The notes under the pieces were generated by a model. It ran no database searches, was not told where the DNA came from, and saw only the letters and a program-made list of their open reading frames with translations. A stretch of DNA of 64,000 bases from Synchiropus splendidus. Lineage: Eukaryota > Chordata > Actinopteri > Syngnathiformes > Callionymidae. This document shows positions 31,421 through 45,037 of the stretch, in pieces. The DNA is taken from assembly GCF_027744825.2 (NCBI RefSeq), contig NC_071334.1, forward strand, positions 40,029,437 to 40,093,436, written 5' to 3'. The translations under genes were made by a program, and so were the position numbers. The first letter of the stretch is position 1; each line of letters starts with the position of its first letter.

Positions 31421-34400
31421 GGACGCAATAATTTTATGTTCTGAAGCTTCCCTGAAAAGTTATGGCACAATGCACAAAAACGCTTTTCAGCCTGAGATAA
31501 GGTGGGTTTCGGAACGCCAAACATAAAAGTGTTGATAACTTTCGAAAAACACATCAGACAGCTTAGATTTGATGTGCAACTACTAGAAAGACCCTTTCTG
31601 CTATAGTGGGAGGTTAAAATTTCATGTTCTGAAGCTTCCCTGAAAAGTTATGGCACAATGCACAAAAACGCTTTTCAGCATGAGATAAGGTGGGTTTCGG
31701 AACGCCAAACATAAAAGTGTTGATAACTTTCGAAAAACACTTCAGACAGCTAAGATTAGATGTGCAACTACTAGAAAGACCCTTTCTGCTATAGTGGGAG
31801 GTTAAAATTTCATGTTCTGAAGCTTCCCTGAAAAGTTATGGCACAATGCACAAAAACGCTTTTCAGCCTGAGATAGGTGGGTTTCGGAACGCCAAACATA
31901 AAAGTGTTGATAACTTTCGAAAAACACTTCAGACAGCTTAGATGATGTGCACCTACTAAAAAGACCCTTTCTGCTATAGTGGGAGGTTAAAATTTCATGT
32001 TCTGAAGCTTCCCTGAAAAGTTATGGCACAATGCACAAAAACGCTTTTCAGCCTGAGATAAGGTGGGTTTCGGAACGCCAAACATAAAAGCGTTGATAAC
32101 TTTCGAAAAACACTTCAGACAGCTTAGATTTGATGTGCACCTACTAGAAAGGCCCTTTCTGCTATAGTGGGAGGTTAAAATTTCATGTTCTGAAGCTTCC
32201 CTGAAAAGTTATGGCACAATGCGTAAAAACGCTTTTCAGCCTGAGATAAGGTGGGTTTCGGAACGCCAAACATAAAAGTGTTAATAACTTTTGAAAAACA
32301 CTTCAGACAGCTTAGATTTGATGTGCAACTACTAGAAAGACCCTTTCTGCTATAGTGGGAGGCTAAAATTTCATATTCTGAAGCTTCCCTGAAAAGTTAT
32401 GGCACAATGCACAAAAACGCTTTTCAGCCTGAGATAAGGTGGGTTTCGGAACGCCAAACATAAAAGTGTTAATAACTTTCGAAAAACACTTCAGACAGCT
32501 AATATTTGATGTACAACTACTAGAAAGACCCACTCTGCTATAGTGGGAGGTTAAAATTTCATGTTCTGAAGCTTCCCTGAAAAGTTATGGCACAATGCAC
32601 AAAAACGCTTTTCAGCCTGAGACAAGGTGGGTTTCGGAACGCCAAACATAAAAGTGTTGATAACTTTCGAAAAACACTTCAGACAGCTTAGATTTGATGT
32701 GCAACTACTAGAAAGACCCTTTCTGCTATAGTGGGAGGTTAAAATTTCATGTTCTGAAGCTTCCCTGAAAAGTTATGGCACAATGCACAAAAACGCTTTT
32801 CAGCCTGAGATAAGGTGGGTTTCGGAACGCCAAACATAAAAGTGTTGATAACTTTCGAAAAACACTTCAGACAGCTTAGATTTGATGTGCAACTACTAGA
32901 AAGGTCCTTTCTGCTATAGTGGGAGGTTAAAATTTCATGTTCTGAAGCTTCCCTGAAAAGTTATGGCACAATGCGTAAAAACGCTTTTCGGCCTGAGATA
33001 AGGTGGGTTTCGGAACGCCAAACATAAAAGTGTTGATAACTTTCGAAAAACACTTCAGACAGCTTAGATTTGATGTGCAACTACTAGAAAGACCCTTTCT
33101 GCTATAGTGGGACGCAATAATTTTATGTTCTGAAGCTTCCCTGAAAAGTTATGGCACAATGCACAAAAACGCTTTTCAGCCTGAGATAAGGTGGGTTTCG
33201 GAACGCCAAACATAAAAGTGTTGATAACTTTCGAAAAACAGGTCAGACAGCTTAGATTTGATGTGCAACTACTAGAAAGACCCTTTCTGCTATAGTGGGA
33301 GGTTAAAATTTCATGTTCTGAAGCTTCCCTGAAAAGTTATGGCACAATGCACAAAAACGCTTTTCAGCCTGAGATAAGGTGGGTTTCGGAACGCCAAACA
33401 TAAAAGTGTTGATAACTTTCGAAAAACACTTCAGACAGCTTAGATTTGATGTGCAACTACTAGAAAGACCCTTTCTGCTATAGTGGGAGGCTAAAATTTC
33501 ATGTTCTGAAGCTTCCCTGAAAAGTTATGGCACAATGCACAAAAACGCTTTTCAGCCTGAGATAAGGTGGGTTTCGGAACGCCAAACATAAAAGTGTTAA
33601 TAACTTTCGAAAAACACTTCAGACAGCTTAGATTTGATGTGCACCTACTAGAAAGACCCTTTCTGCTATAGTGGGAGGTTAAAATTTCATGTTCTGAAGC
33701 TTCCCTGAAAAGTTATGGCACAATGCATAAAAACGCTTTTCAGCCTGAGATAAGGTGGGTTTCGGAACGCCAAACATAAAAGTGTTGATAACTTTCGAAA
33801 AACACTTCAGACAGCTTAGATTTGGTGTGCAACTACTAGAAAGACCCTTTCTGCTATAGTGGGAGGTTAAAATTTCATGTTCTGAAGCTTCCCTGAAAAG
33901 TTATGGCACAATGCACAAAAACGCTTTTCAGCCTGAGATAAGGTGGGTTTCGGAACGCCAAACATAAAAGCGTTGATAACTTTCGAAAAACACTTCAGAC
34001 AGCTTAGATTTGATGTGCACCTACTAGAAAGGCCCTTTCTGCTATAGTGGGAGGTTAAAATTTCATGTTCTGAAGCTTCCCTGAAAAGTTATGGCACAAT
34101 GCGTAAAAACGCTTTTCAGCCTGAGATAAGGTGGGTTTCGGAACGCCAAACATAAAAGTGTTAATAACTTTTGAAAAACACTTCAGACAGCTTAGATTTG
34201 ATGTGCAACTACTAGAAAGACCCTTTCTGCTATAGTGGGAGGCTAAAATTTCATATTCTGAAGCTTCCCTGAAAAGTTATGGCACAATGCACAAAAACGC
34301 TTTTCAGCCTGAGATAAGGTGGGTTTCGGAACGCCAAACATAAAAGTGTTAATAACTTTCGAAAAACACTTCAGACAGCTAATATTTGATGTACAACTAC

Positions 34401-37400
34401 TAGAAAGACCCACTCTGCTATAGTGGGAGGTTAAAATTTCATGTTCTGAAGCTTCCCTGAAAAGTTATGGCACAATGCACAAAAACGCTTTTCAGCCTGA
34501 GACAAGGTGGGTTTCGGAACGCCAAACATAAAAGTGTTGATAACTTTCGAAAAACACTTCAGACAGCTTAGATTTGATGTGCAACTACTAGAAAGACCCT
34601 TTCTGCTATAGTGGGAGGTTAAAATTTCATGTTCTGAAGCTTCCCTGAAAAGTTATGGCACAATGCACAAAAACGCTTTTCAGCCTGAGATAAGGTGGGT
34701 TTCGGAACGCCAAACATAAAAGTGTTGATAACTTTCGAAAAACACTTCAGACAGCTTAGATTTGATGTGCAACTACTAGAAAGGTCCTTTCTGCTATAGT
34801 GGGAGGTTAAAATTTCATGTTCTGAAGCTTCCCTGAAAAGTTATGGCACAATGCGTAAAAACGCTTTTCGGCCTGAGATAAGGTGGGTTTCGGAACGCCA
34901 AACATAAAAGTGTTGATAACTTTCGAAAAACACTTCAGACAGCTTAGATTTGATGTGCAACTACTAGAAAGACCCTTTCTGCTATAGTGGGACGCAATAA
35001 TTTTATGTTCTGAAGCTTCCCTGAAAAGTTATGGCACAATGCACAAAAACGCTTTTCAGCCTGAGATAAGGTGGGTTTCGGAACGCCAAACATAAAAGTG
35101 TTGATAACTTTCGAAAAACACGTCAGACAGCTTAGATTTGATGTGCAACTACTAGAAAGACCCTTTCTGCTATAGTGGGAGGTTAAAATTTCATGTTCTG
35201 AAGCTTCCCTGAAAAGTTATGGCACAATGCACAAAAACGCTTTTCAGCCTGAGATAAGGTGGGTTTCGGAACGCCAAACATAAAAGTGTTGATAACTTTC
35301 GAAAAACACTTCAGACAGCTTAGATTTGATGTGCAACTACTAGAAAGACCCTTTCTGCTATAGTGGGAGGCTAAAATTTCATGTTCTGAAGCTTCCCTGA
35401 AAAGTTATGGCACAATGCACAAAAACGCTTTTCAGCCTGAGATAAGGTGGGTTTCGGAACGCCAAACATAAAAGTGTTAATAACTTTCGAAAAACACTTC
35501 AGACAGCTTAGATTTGATGTGCAACTACTAGAAAGACCCTTTCTGCTATAGTGGGACGCAATAATTTTATGTTCTGAAGCTTCCCTGAAAAGTTATGGCA
35601 CAATGCACAAAAACGCTTTTCAGCCTGAGATAAGGTGGGTTTCGGAACGCCAAACATAAAAGTGTTGATAACTTTCGAAAAACACATCAGACAGCTTAGA
35701 TTTGATGTGCAACTACTAGAAAGACCCTTTCTGCTATAGTGGGAGGTTAAAATTTCATGTTCTGAAGCTTCCCTGAAAAGTTATGGCACAATGCACAAAA
35801 ACGCTTTTCAGCATGAGATAAGGTGGGTTTCGGAACGCCAAACATAAAAGTGTTGATAACTTTCGAAAAACACTTCAGACAGCTAAGATTAGATGTGCAA
35901 CTACTAGAAAGACCCTTTCTGCTATAGTGGGAGGTTAAAATTTCATGTTCTGAAGCTTCCCTGAAAAGTTATGGCACAATGCACAAAAACGCTTTTCAGC
36001 CTGAGATAGGTGGGTTTCGGAACGCCAAACATAAAAGTGTTGATAACTTTCGAAAAACACTTCAGACAGCTTAGATGATGTGCACCTACTAAAAAGACCC
36101 TTTCTGCTATAGTGGGAGGTTAAAATTTCATGTTCTGAAGCTTCCCTGAAAAGTTATGGCACAATGCACAAAAACGCTTTTCAGCCTGAGATAAGGTGGG
36201 TTTCGGAACGCCAAACATAAAAGCGTTGATAACTTTCGAAAAACACTTCAGACAGCTTAGATTTGATGTGCACCTACTAGAAAGGCCCTTTCTGCTATAG
36301 TGGGAGGTTAAAATTTCATGTTCTGAAGCTTCCCTGAAAAGTTATGGCACAATGCGTAAAAACGCTTTTCAGCCTGAGATAAGGTGGGTTTCGGAACGCC
36401 AAACATAAAAGTGTTAATAACTTTTGAAAAACACTTCAGACAGCTTAGATTTGATGTGCAACTACTAGAAAGACCCTTTCTGCTATAGTGGGAGGCTAAA
36501 ATTTCATATTCTGAAGCTTCCCTGAAAAGTTATGGCACAATGCACAAAAACGCTTTTCAGCCTGAGATAAGGTGGGTTTCGGAACGCCAAACATAAAAGT
36601 GTTAATAACTTTCGAAAAACACTTCAGACAGCTAATATTTGATGTACAACTACTAGAAAGACCCACTCTGCTATAGTGGGAGGTTAAAATTTCATGTTCT
36701 GAAGCTTCCCTGAAAAGTTATGGCACAATGCACAAAAACGCTTTTCAGCCTGAGACAAGGTGGGTTTCGGAACGCCAAACATAAAAGTGTTGATAACTTT
36801 CGAAAAACACTTCAGACAGCTTAGATTTGATGTGCAACTACTAGAAAGACCCTTTCTGCTATAGTGGGAGGTTAAAATTTCATGTTCTGAAGCTTCCCTG
36901 AAAAGTTATGGCACAATGCACAAAAACGCTTTTCAGCCTGAGATAAGGTGGGTTTCGGAACGCCAAACATAAAAGTGTTGATAACTTTCGAAAAACACTT
37001 CAGACAGCTTAGATTTGATGTGCAACTACTAGAAAGGTCCTTTCTGCTATAGTGGGAGGTTAAAATTTCATGTTCTGAAGCTTCCCTGAAAAGTTATGGC
37101 ACAATGCGTAAAAACGCTTTTCGGCCTGAGATAAGGTGGGTTTCGGAACGCCAAACATAAAAGTGTTGATAACTTTCGAAAAACACTTCAGACAGCTTAG
37201 ATTTGATGTGCAACTACTAGAAAGACCCTTTCTGCTATAGTGGGACGCAATAATTTTATGTTCTGAAGCTTCCCTGAAAAGTTATGGCACAATGCACAAA
37301 AACGCTTTTCAGCCTGAGATAAGGTGGGTTTCGGAACGCCAAACATAAAAGTGTTGATAACTTTCGAAAAACAGGTCAGACAGCTTAGATTTGATGTGCA

Positions 37401-39690
37401 ACTACTAGAAAGACCCTTTCTGCTATAGTGGGAGGTTAAAATTTCATGTTCTGAAGCTTCCCTGAAAAGTTATGGCACAATGCACAAAAACGCTTTTCAG
37501 CCTGAGATAAGGTGGGTTTCGGAACGCCAAACATAAAAGTGTTGATAACTTTCGAAAAACACTTCAGACAGCTTAGATTTGATGTGCAACTACTAGAAAG
37601 ACCCTTTCTGCTATAGTGGGAGGCTAAAATTTCATGTTCTGAAGCTTCCCTGAAAAGTTATGGCACAATGCACAAAAACGCTTTTCAGCCTGAGATAAGG
37701 TGGGTTTCGGAACGCCAAACATAAAAGTGTTAATAACTTTCGAAAAACACTTCAGACAGCTTAGATTTGATGTGCACCTACTAGAAAGACCCTTTCTGCT
37801 ATAGTGGGAGGTTAAAATTTCATGTTCTGAAGCTTCCCTGAAAAGTTATGGCACAATGCATAAAAACGCTTTTCAGCCTGAGATAAGGTGGGTTTCGGAA
37901 CGCCAAACATAAAAGTGTTGATAACTTTCGAAAAACACTTCAGACAGCTTAGATTTGGTGTGCAACTACTAGAAAGACCCTTTCTGCTATAGTGGGAGGT
38001 TAAAATTTCATGTTCTGAAGCTTCCCTGAAAAGTTATGGCACAATGCACAAAAACGCTTTTCAGCCTGAGATAAGGTGGGTTTCGGAACGCCAAACATAA
38101 AAGCGTTGATAACTTTCGAAAAACACTTCAGACAGCTTAGATTTGATGTGCACCTACTAGAAAGGCCCTTTCTGCTATAGTGGGAGGTTAAAATTTCATG
38201 TTCTGAAGCTTCCCTGAAAAGTTATGGCACAATGCGTAAAAACGCTTTTCAGCCTGAGATAAGGTGGGTTTCGGAACGCCAAACATAAAAGTGTTAATAA
38301 CTTTTGAAAAACACTTCAGACAGCTTAGATTTGATGTGCAACTACTAGAAAGACCCTTTCTGCTATAGTGGGAGGCTAAAATTTCATATTCTGAAGCTTC
38401 CCTGAAAAGTTATGGCACAATGCACAAAAACGCTTTTCAGCCTGAGATAAGGTGGGTTTCGGAACGCCAAACATAAAAGTGTTAATAACTTTCGAAAAAC
38501 ACTTCAGACAGCTAATATTTGATGTACAACTACTAGAAAGACCCACTCTGCTATAGTGGGAGGTTAAAATTTCATGTTCTGAAGCTTCCCTGAAAAGTTA
38601 TGGCACAATGCACAAAAACGCTTTTCAGCCTGAGACAAGGTGGGTTTCGGAACGCCAAACATAAAAGTGTTGATAACTTTCGAAAAACACTTCAGACAGC
38701 TTAGATTTGATGTGCAACTACTAGAAAGACCCTTTCTGCTATAGTGGGAGGTTAAAATTTCATGTTCTGAAGCTTCCCTGAAAAGTTATGGCACAATGCA
38801 CAAAAACGCTTTTCAGCCTGAGATAAGGTGGGTTTCGGAACGCCAAACATAAAAGTGTTGATAACTTTCGAAAAACACTTCAGACAGCTTAGATTTGATG
38901 TGCAACTACTAGAAAGGTCCTTTCTGCTATAGTGGGAGGTTAAAATTTCATGTTCTGAAGCTTCCCTGAAAAGTTATGGCACAATGCGTAAAAACGCTTT
39001 TCGGCCTGAGATAAGGTGGGTTTCGGAACGCCAAACATAAAAGTGTTGATAACTTTCGAAAAACACTTCAGACAGCTTAGATTTGATGTGCAACTACTAG
39101 AAAGACCCTTTCTGCTATAGTGGGACGCAATAATTTTATGTTCTGAAGCTTCCCTGAAAAGTTATGGCACAATGCACAAAAACGCTTTTCAGCCTGAGAT
39201 AAGGTGGGTTTCGGAACGCCAAACATAAAAGTGTTGATAACTTTCGAAAAACACGTCAGACAGCTTAGATTTGATGTGCAACTACTAGAAAGACCCTTTC
39301 TGCTATAGTGGGAGGTTAAAATTTCATGTTCTGAAGCTTCCCTGAAAAGTTATGGCACAATGCACAAAAACGCTTTTCAGCCTGAGATAAGGTGGGTTTC
39401 GGAACGCCAAACATAAAAGTGTTGATAACTTTCGAAAAACACTTCAGACAGCTTAGATTTGATGTGCAACTACTAGAAAGACCCTTTCTGCTATAGTGGG
39501 AGGCTAAAATTTCATGTTCTGAAGCTTCCCTGAAAAGTTATGGCACAATGCACAAAAACGCTTTTCAGCCTGAGATAAGGTGGGTTTCGGAACGCCAAAC
39601 ATAAAAGTGTTAATAACTTTCGAAAAACACTTCAGACAGCTTAGATTTGATGTGCACCTACTAGAAAGACCCTTTCTGCTATAGTGGGAG
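31421..39690. repeat. Nested higher-order satellite repeats: 10-monomer (1880 bp) and 22-monomer (4133 bp) units
   Basis: The private variant GACCCACTCTGC recurs at about 32531, 34411, 36664 and 38544, with spacings of 1880, 2253 and 1880 bp. A larger unit is marked by GGGACGCAATAATTT with CACATCAGACAGC at 31421 and 35554 (4133 bp), by AAAGCGTTGATAAC at 32091 and 36223, and by GAGATAGGTGGG near 31870 and 36005. The array thus amplified 10-mers and then 22-mers. Confidence 0.85.
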
Positions 39691-42600
39691 GTTAAAATTT
39701 CATGTTCTGAAGCTTCCCTGAAAAGTTATGGCACAATGCATAAAAACGCTTTTCAGCCTGAGATAAGGTGGGTTTCGGAACGCCAAACATAAAAGTGTTG
39801 ATAACTTTCGAAAAACACTTCAGACAGCTTAGATTTGGTGTGCAACTACTAGAAAGACCCTTTCTGCTATAGTGGGAGGTTAAAATTTCATGTTCTGAAG
39901 CTTCCCTGAAAAGTTATGGCACAATGCACAAAAACGCTTTCCAGCCTGAGATAAGGTGGGTTTCGGAACGCCAAACATAAAAGTGTTGATAACTTTCGAA
40001 AAACACTTCAGACAGCTTAGATTTGATGCGCACCTACTAGGAAGGCCCTTTCTGCTATAGTGGGAGGTTAAAATTTCATGTTCTGAAGCTTCCCTGAAAA
40101 GTTATGGCACAATGCGTAAAAACGCTTTTCAGCCTGAGATAAGGTGGGTTTCGGAACGCCAAACATAAAAGTGTTGATAACTTTCGAAAAACACGTCAGA
40201 CAGCTTAGATTTGATGTGCAACTACTAGAAAGACCCTTTCTGCTATAGTGGGACGCAATAATTTTATGTTCTGAAGCTTCCCTGAAAAGTTATGGCACAA
40301 TGCACAAAAACGCTTTTCAGCCTGAGATAAGGTGGGTTTCGGAACGCCAAACATAAAAGTGTTGATAACTTTCGAAAAACACTTCAGACAGCTTAGATTT
40401 GATGTGCACCTACTAGGAAGGCCCTTTCTGCTATAGTGGGAGGTTAAAATTTCATGTTCTGAAGCTTCCCAGAAAAGTTATGGCACAATGCGTAAAAACG
40501 CTTTTCAGCCTGAGATAAGGTGGGTTTCGGAACGCCAAACATAAAAGTGTTGATAACTTTCGAAAAACACGTCAGACAGCTTAGATTTGATGTGCAACTA
40601 CTAGAAAGACCCTTTCTGCTATAGTGGGACGCAATAATTTTATGTTCTGAAGCTTCCCTGAAAAGTTATGGCACAATGCACAAAAACGCTTTTCAGCCTG
40701 AGATAAGGTGGGTTTCGGAACGCCAAACATAAAAGTGTTGATAACTTTCGAAAAACACGTCAGACAGCTTAGATTTGATGTGCAACTACTAGAAGGACCT
40801 TTCGGCTATAGTGGGAGGTTAAAATTTCATGTTCTGAAGCTTCCCTGAAAAGTTATGGCACAATGCACAAAAACGCTTTTCAGCCTGAGATAAGGTGGGT
40901 TTCGGAACGCCAAACATAAAAGTGTTGATAACTTTCGAAAAACACTTCAGACAGCTTAGATTTGATGTGCAACTACTAGAAAGACCCTTTCTGCTATAGT
41001 GGGAGGCTAAAATTTCATGTTCTGAAGCTTCCCTGAAAAGTTATGGCACAATGCACAAAAACGCTTTTCAGCCTGAGATAAGGTGGGTTTCGGAACGCCA
41101 AACATAAAAGTGTTGATAACCTTCGAAAAACATTTCAGACAGCTTAGATTTGATGTGCAACTACTAGAAAGACCCTTTCTGCTATAGTGGGAGGTTAAAA
41201 TTTCATGTTCTGAAGCTTCCCTGAAAAGTTATGGCACAATGCACAAAAACGCTTTTCAGCCTGAGATAAGGTGGGTTTCGGAACGCCAAACACAAAAGTG
41301 TTAATAACTTTCGAAAAACACTTCAGACAGCTAAGATTTTATATGCCACTACTAGAAAGACCCTTTCTGCTATAGTGGGAGGTTAAAATTTCATGTTCTG
41401 AAGCTTCCCTGAAAAGTTATGGCACAATGCACAAAAACGCTTTTCAGCCTGAGATAAGGTGGGTTTCGGAACGCCAAACATAAAAGTGTTGATAACTTTC
41501 GAAAAACACTTCAGACAGCTTAGATTAGATGTGCAACTACTAGAAAGACCCTTTCTGCTATAGTGGGAGGTTAAAATTTCATGTTCTGAAGCTTCCCTGA
41601 AAAGTTATGGCACAATGCACAAAAACGCTTTTCAGCCTGAGATAAGGTGGGTTTCGGAACGCCAAAAATAAAAGTGTAGATAACTTTCGAAAAACACTTC
41701 AGACAGCTTAGATTTGATGTGCCCCTACTAGAAAGACCCTTTCTGCTATAGTGGGAGGTTAAAATTTCATGTTCTGAAGCTTCCCTGAAAAGTTATGGCA
41801 CAATGCGTAAAAACGCTTTTCAGCCTGAGATAAGGTGGGTTTCGGAACGCCAAACATAAAAGTGTTGATAACTTTCGAAAAACACTTCAGACAGCTTAGA
41901 TTTGATGTGCAACTACTAGAAAGGTCCTTTCTGCTATAGTAGGAGGTTAAAATTTCATGTTCTGAAGCTTCCCAGAAAAGTTATGGCACAATGCGTAAAA
42001 ACGCTTTTCGGCCTGAGATAAGGTGGGTTTCGGAACGCCAAACATAAAAGTGTTGATAACTTTCGAAAAACACTTCAGACAGCTTAGATTTGATGTGCAA
42101 CTACTAGAAAGACCCTTTCTGCTATAGTGGGACGCAATAATTTTATGTTCTGAAGCTTCCCTGAAAAGTTATGGCACAATGCACAAAAACGCTTTTCAGC
42201 CTGAGATAAGGTGGGTTTCGGAACGCCAAACATAAAAGTGTTGATAACTTTCGAAAAACACGTCAGACAGCTTAGATTTGATGTGCAACTACTAGAAAGA
42301 CCCTTTCTGCTATAGTGGGAGGTTAAAATTTCATGTTCTGAAGCTTCCCTGAAAAGTTATGGCACAATGCACAAAAACGCTTTTCAGCCTGAGATAAGGT
42401 GGGTTTCGGAACGCCAAACATAAAAGTGTTGATAACTTTCGAAAAACACTTCAGACAGCTTAGATTTGATGTGCAACTACTAGAAAGACCCTTTCTGCTA
42501 TAGTGGGAGGCTAAAATTTCATGTTCTGAAGCTTCCCTGAAAAGTTATGGCACAATGCACAAAAACGCTTTTCAGCCTGAGATAAGGTGGGTTTCGGAAC

Positions 42601-45032
42601 GCCAAACATAAAAGTGTTGATAACCTTCGAAAAACATTTCAGACAGCTTAGATTTGATGTGCAACTACTAGAAAGACCCTTTCTGCTATAGTGGGAGGTT
42701 AAAATTTCATGTTCTGAAGCTTCCCTGAAAAGTTATGGCACAATGCACAAAAACGCTTTTCAGCCTGAGATAAGGTGGGTTTCGGAACGCCAAACACAAA
42801 AGTGTTAATAACTTTCGAAAAACACTTCAGACAGCTAAGATTTTATATGCCACTACTAGAAAGACCCTTTCTGCTATAGTGGGAGGTTAAAATTTCATGT
42901 TCTGAAGCTTCCCTGAAAAGTTATGGCACAATGCACAAAAATGCTTTTCAGCCTGAGATAAGGTGGGTTTCGGAACGCCAAACATAAAAGTGTTGATAAC
43001 TTTCGAAAAACACTTCAAACAGCTTAGATTTGATGTGCACCTACTAGGAAGGCCCTTTCTGCTATAGTGGGAGGTTAAAATTTCATGTTCTGAAGCTTCC
43101 CTGAAAAGTTATGGCACAATGCGTAAAAACGCTTTTCAGCCTGAGATAAGGTGGGTTTCGGAACGCCAAACATAAAAGTGTTGATAACTTTCGAAAAACA
43201 CCTCAGACAGCTTAGATTTGATGTGCAACTACTAGAAAGACCCTTTCTGCTATAGTGGGACGCAATAATTTTATGTTCTGAAGCTTCCCTGAAAAGTTAT
43301 GGCACAATGCACAAAAACGCTTTTCAGCCTGAGATAAGGTGGGTTTCGGAACGCCAAACATAAAAGTGTTGATAACTTTCGAAAAACACGTCAGACAGCT
43401 TAGATTTGATGTGCAACTACTAGAAAGACCTTTCGGCTATAGTGGGAGGTTAAAATTTCATGTTCTGAAGCTTCCCTGAAAAGTTATGGCACAATGCACA
43501 AAAACGCTTTTCAGCCTGAGATAAGGTGGGTTTCGGAACGCCAAACATAAAAGTGTTGATAACTTTCGAAAAACACTTCAGACAGCTTAGATTTGATGTG
43601 CAACTACTAGAAAGACCCTTTCTGCTATAGTGGGAGGCTAAAATTTCATGTTCTGAAGCTTCCCTGAAAAGTTATGGCACAATGCACAAAAACGCTTTTC
43701 AGCCTGAGATAAGGTGGGTTTCGGAACGCCAAACATAAAAGTGTTGATAACCTTCGAAAAACATTTCAGACAGCTTAGATTTCATGTGCAACTACTAGAA
43801 AGACCCTTTCTGCTATAGTGGGAGGTTAAAATTTCATGTTCTGAAGCTTCCCTGAAAAGTTATGGCACAATGCACAAAAACGCTTTTCAGCCTGAGATAA
43901 GGTGGGTTTCGGAACGCCAAACATAAAAGTGTTAATAACTTTCGAAAAACACTTCAGACAGCTAAGATTTTGTATGCCACTACTAGAAAGACCCTTTCTG
44001 CTATAGTGGGAGGTTAAAATTTCATGTTCTGAAGCTTCCCTGAAAAGTTATGGCACAATGCACAAAAACGCTTTTCAGCCTGAGATAAGGTGGGTTTCGG
44101 AACGCCAAACATAAAAGTGTTGATAACTTTCGAAAAACACTTCAGACAGCTTAGATTAGATGTGCAACTACTAGAAAGACCCTTTCTGCTATAGTGGGAG
44201 GTTAAAATTTCATGTTCTGAAGCTTCCCTGAAAAGTTATGGCACAATGCACAAAAACGCTTTTCAGCCTGAGATAAGGTGGGTTTCGGAACGCCAAAAAT
44301 AAAAGTGTTGATAACTTTCGAAAAACACTTCAGTCAGCTTAGATTTGATGTGCACCTACTAGAAAGACCCTTTCTGCTATAGTGGGAGGTTAAAATTTCA
44401 TGTTCTGAAGCTTCCCTGAAAAGTTATGGCACAATGCGTAAAAACGCTTTTCAGCCTGAGATAAGGTGGGTTTCGGAACGCCAAACATAAAAGTGTTGAT
44501 AACTTTCGAAAAACACTTCCGACAGCTTAGATTTGATGTGCAACTACTAGAAAGACCCTTTCTGCTATAGTGGGAGGCAATAATTTCATGTTCTGAAGCT
44601 TCCCTGAAAAGTTATGGCACGATGCACAAAAACGCTTTTCAGCCTGAGATAAGGTGGGTTTCGGAACGCCAAACATAAAAGTGTTGATAACTTTCGAAAA
44701 ACACTTCAGACAGCTTAGATTTGATGTGCACCTACTAGAAAGACCCTTTCTGCTATAGTGGGAGGTTAAAATTTCATGTTCTGAAGCTTCCCTGAAAAGT
44801 TATGCCACAATGCACAAAAATGCTTTTCAGCCAGAGATAAGGTGGGTTTCGGAACGCCAAAAATAAAAGTGTTGATAACTTTCGAAAAACATTTCAGACA
44901 GCTTAGATTTGATGTGCAACTACTAGAAAGACCCTTTCTGCTATAGTGGGAGGTTAAAATTTCATGTTCTGAAGCTTCCCTGAAAAGTTATGGCACAATG
45001 CACAAAAACGCTTTTCAGCCTGAGATAAGGTG

Positions 45033-45037
45033 GGTTT
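45033..45037. repeat. Target-site duplication, left, ERV copy 2
   Basis: GGTTT precedes the LTR terminal TG and is repeated at 59707-59711. It is the same sequence and the same monomer position as copy 1. Confidence 0.9.

Larger units (their letters stand above)
29813..45037. repeat. 188-bp satellite array, block 2 (about 81 monomers)
   Basis: This is the same satellite as block 1. Its first 0.9 kb (29818-30770) is colinear with 661-1600, including the rare variants CAAATATAAAAG, CTGCTACAGTGGG and CTGAATCTTCC. Its last 660 bp is colinear with 1-660. In between, the order of monomer variants differs from block 1. It is about 758 bp longer than 661-15127, close to four monomers. No gene is seen here. 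Confidence 0.97.
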
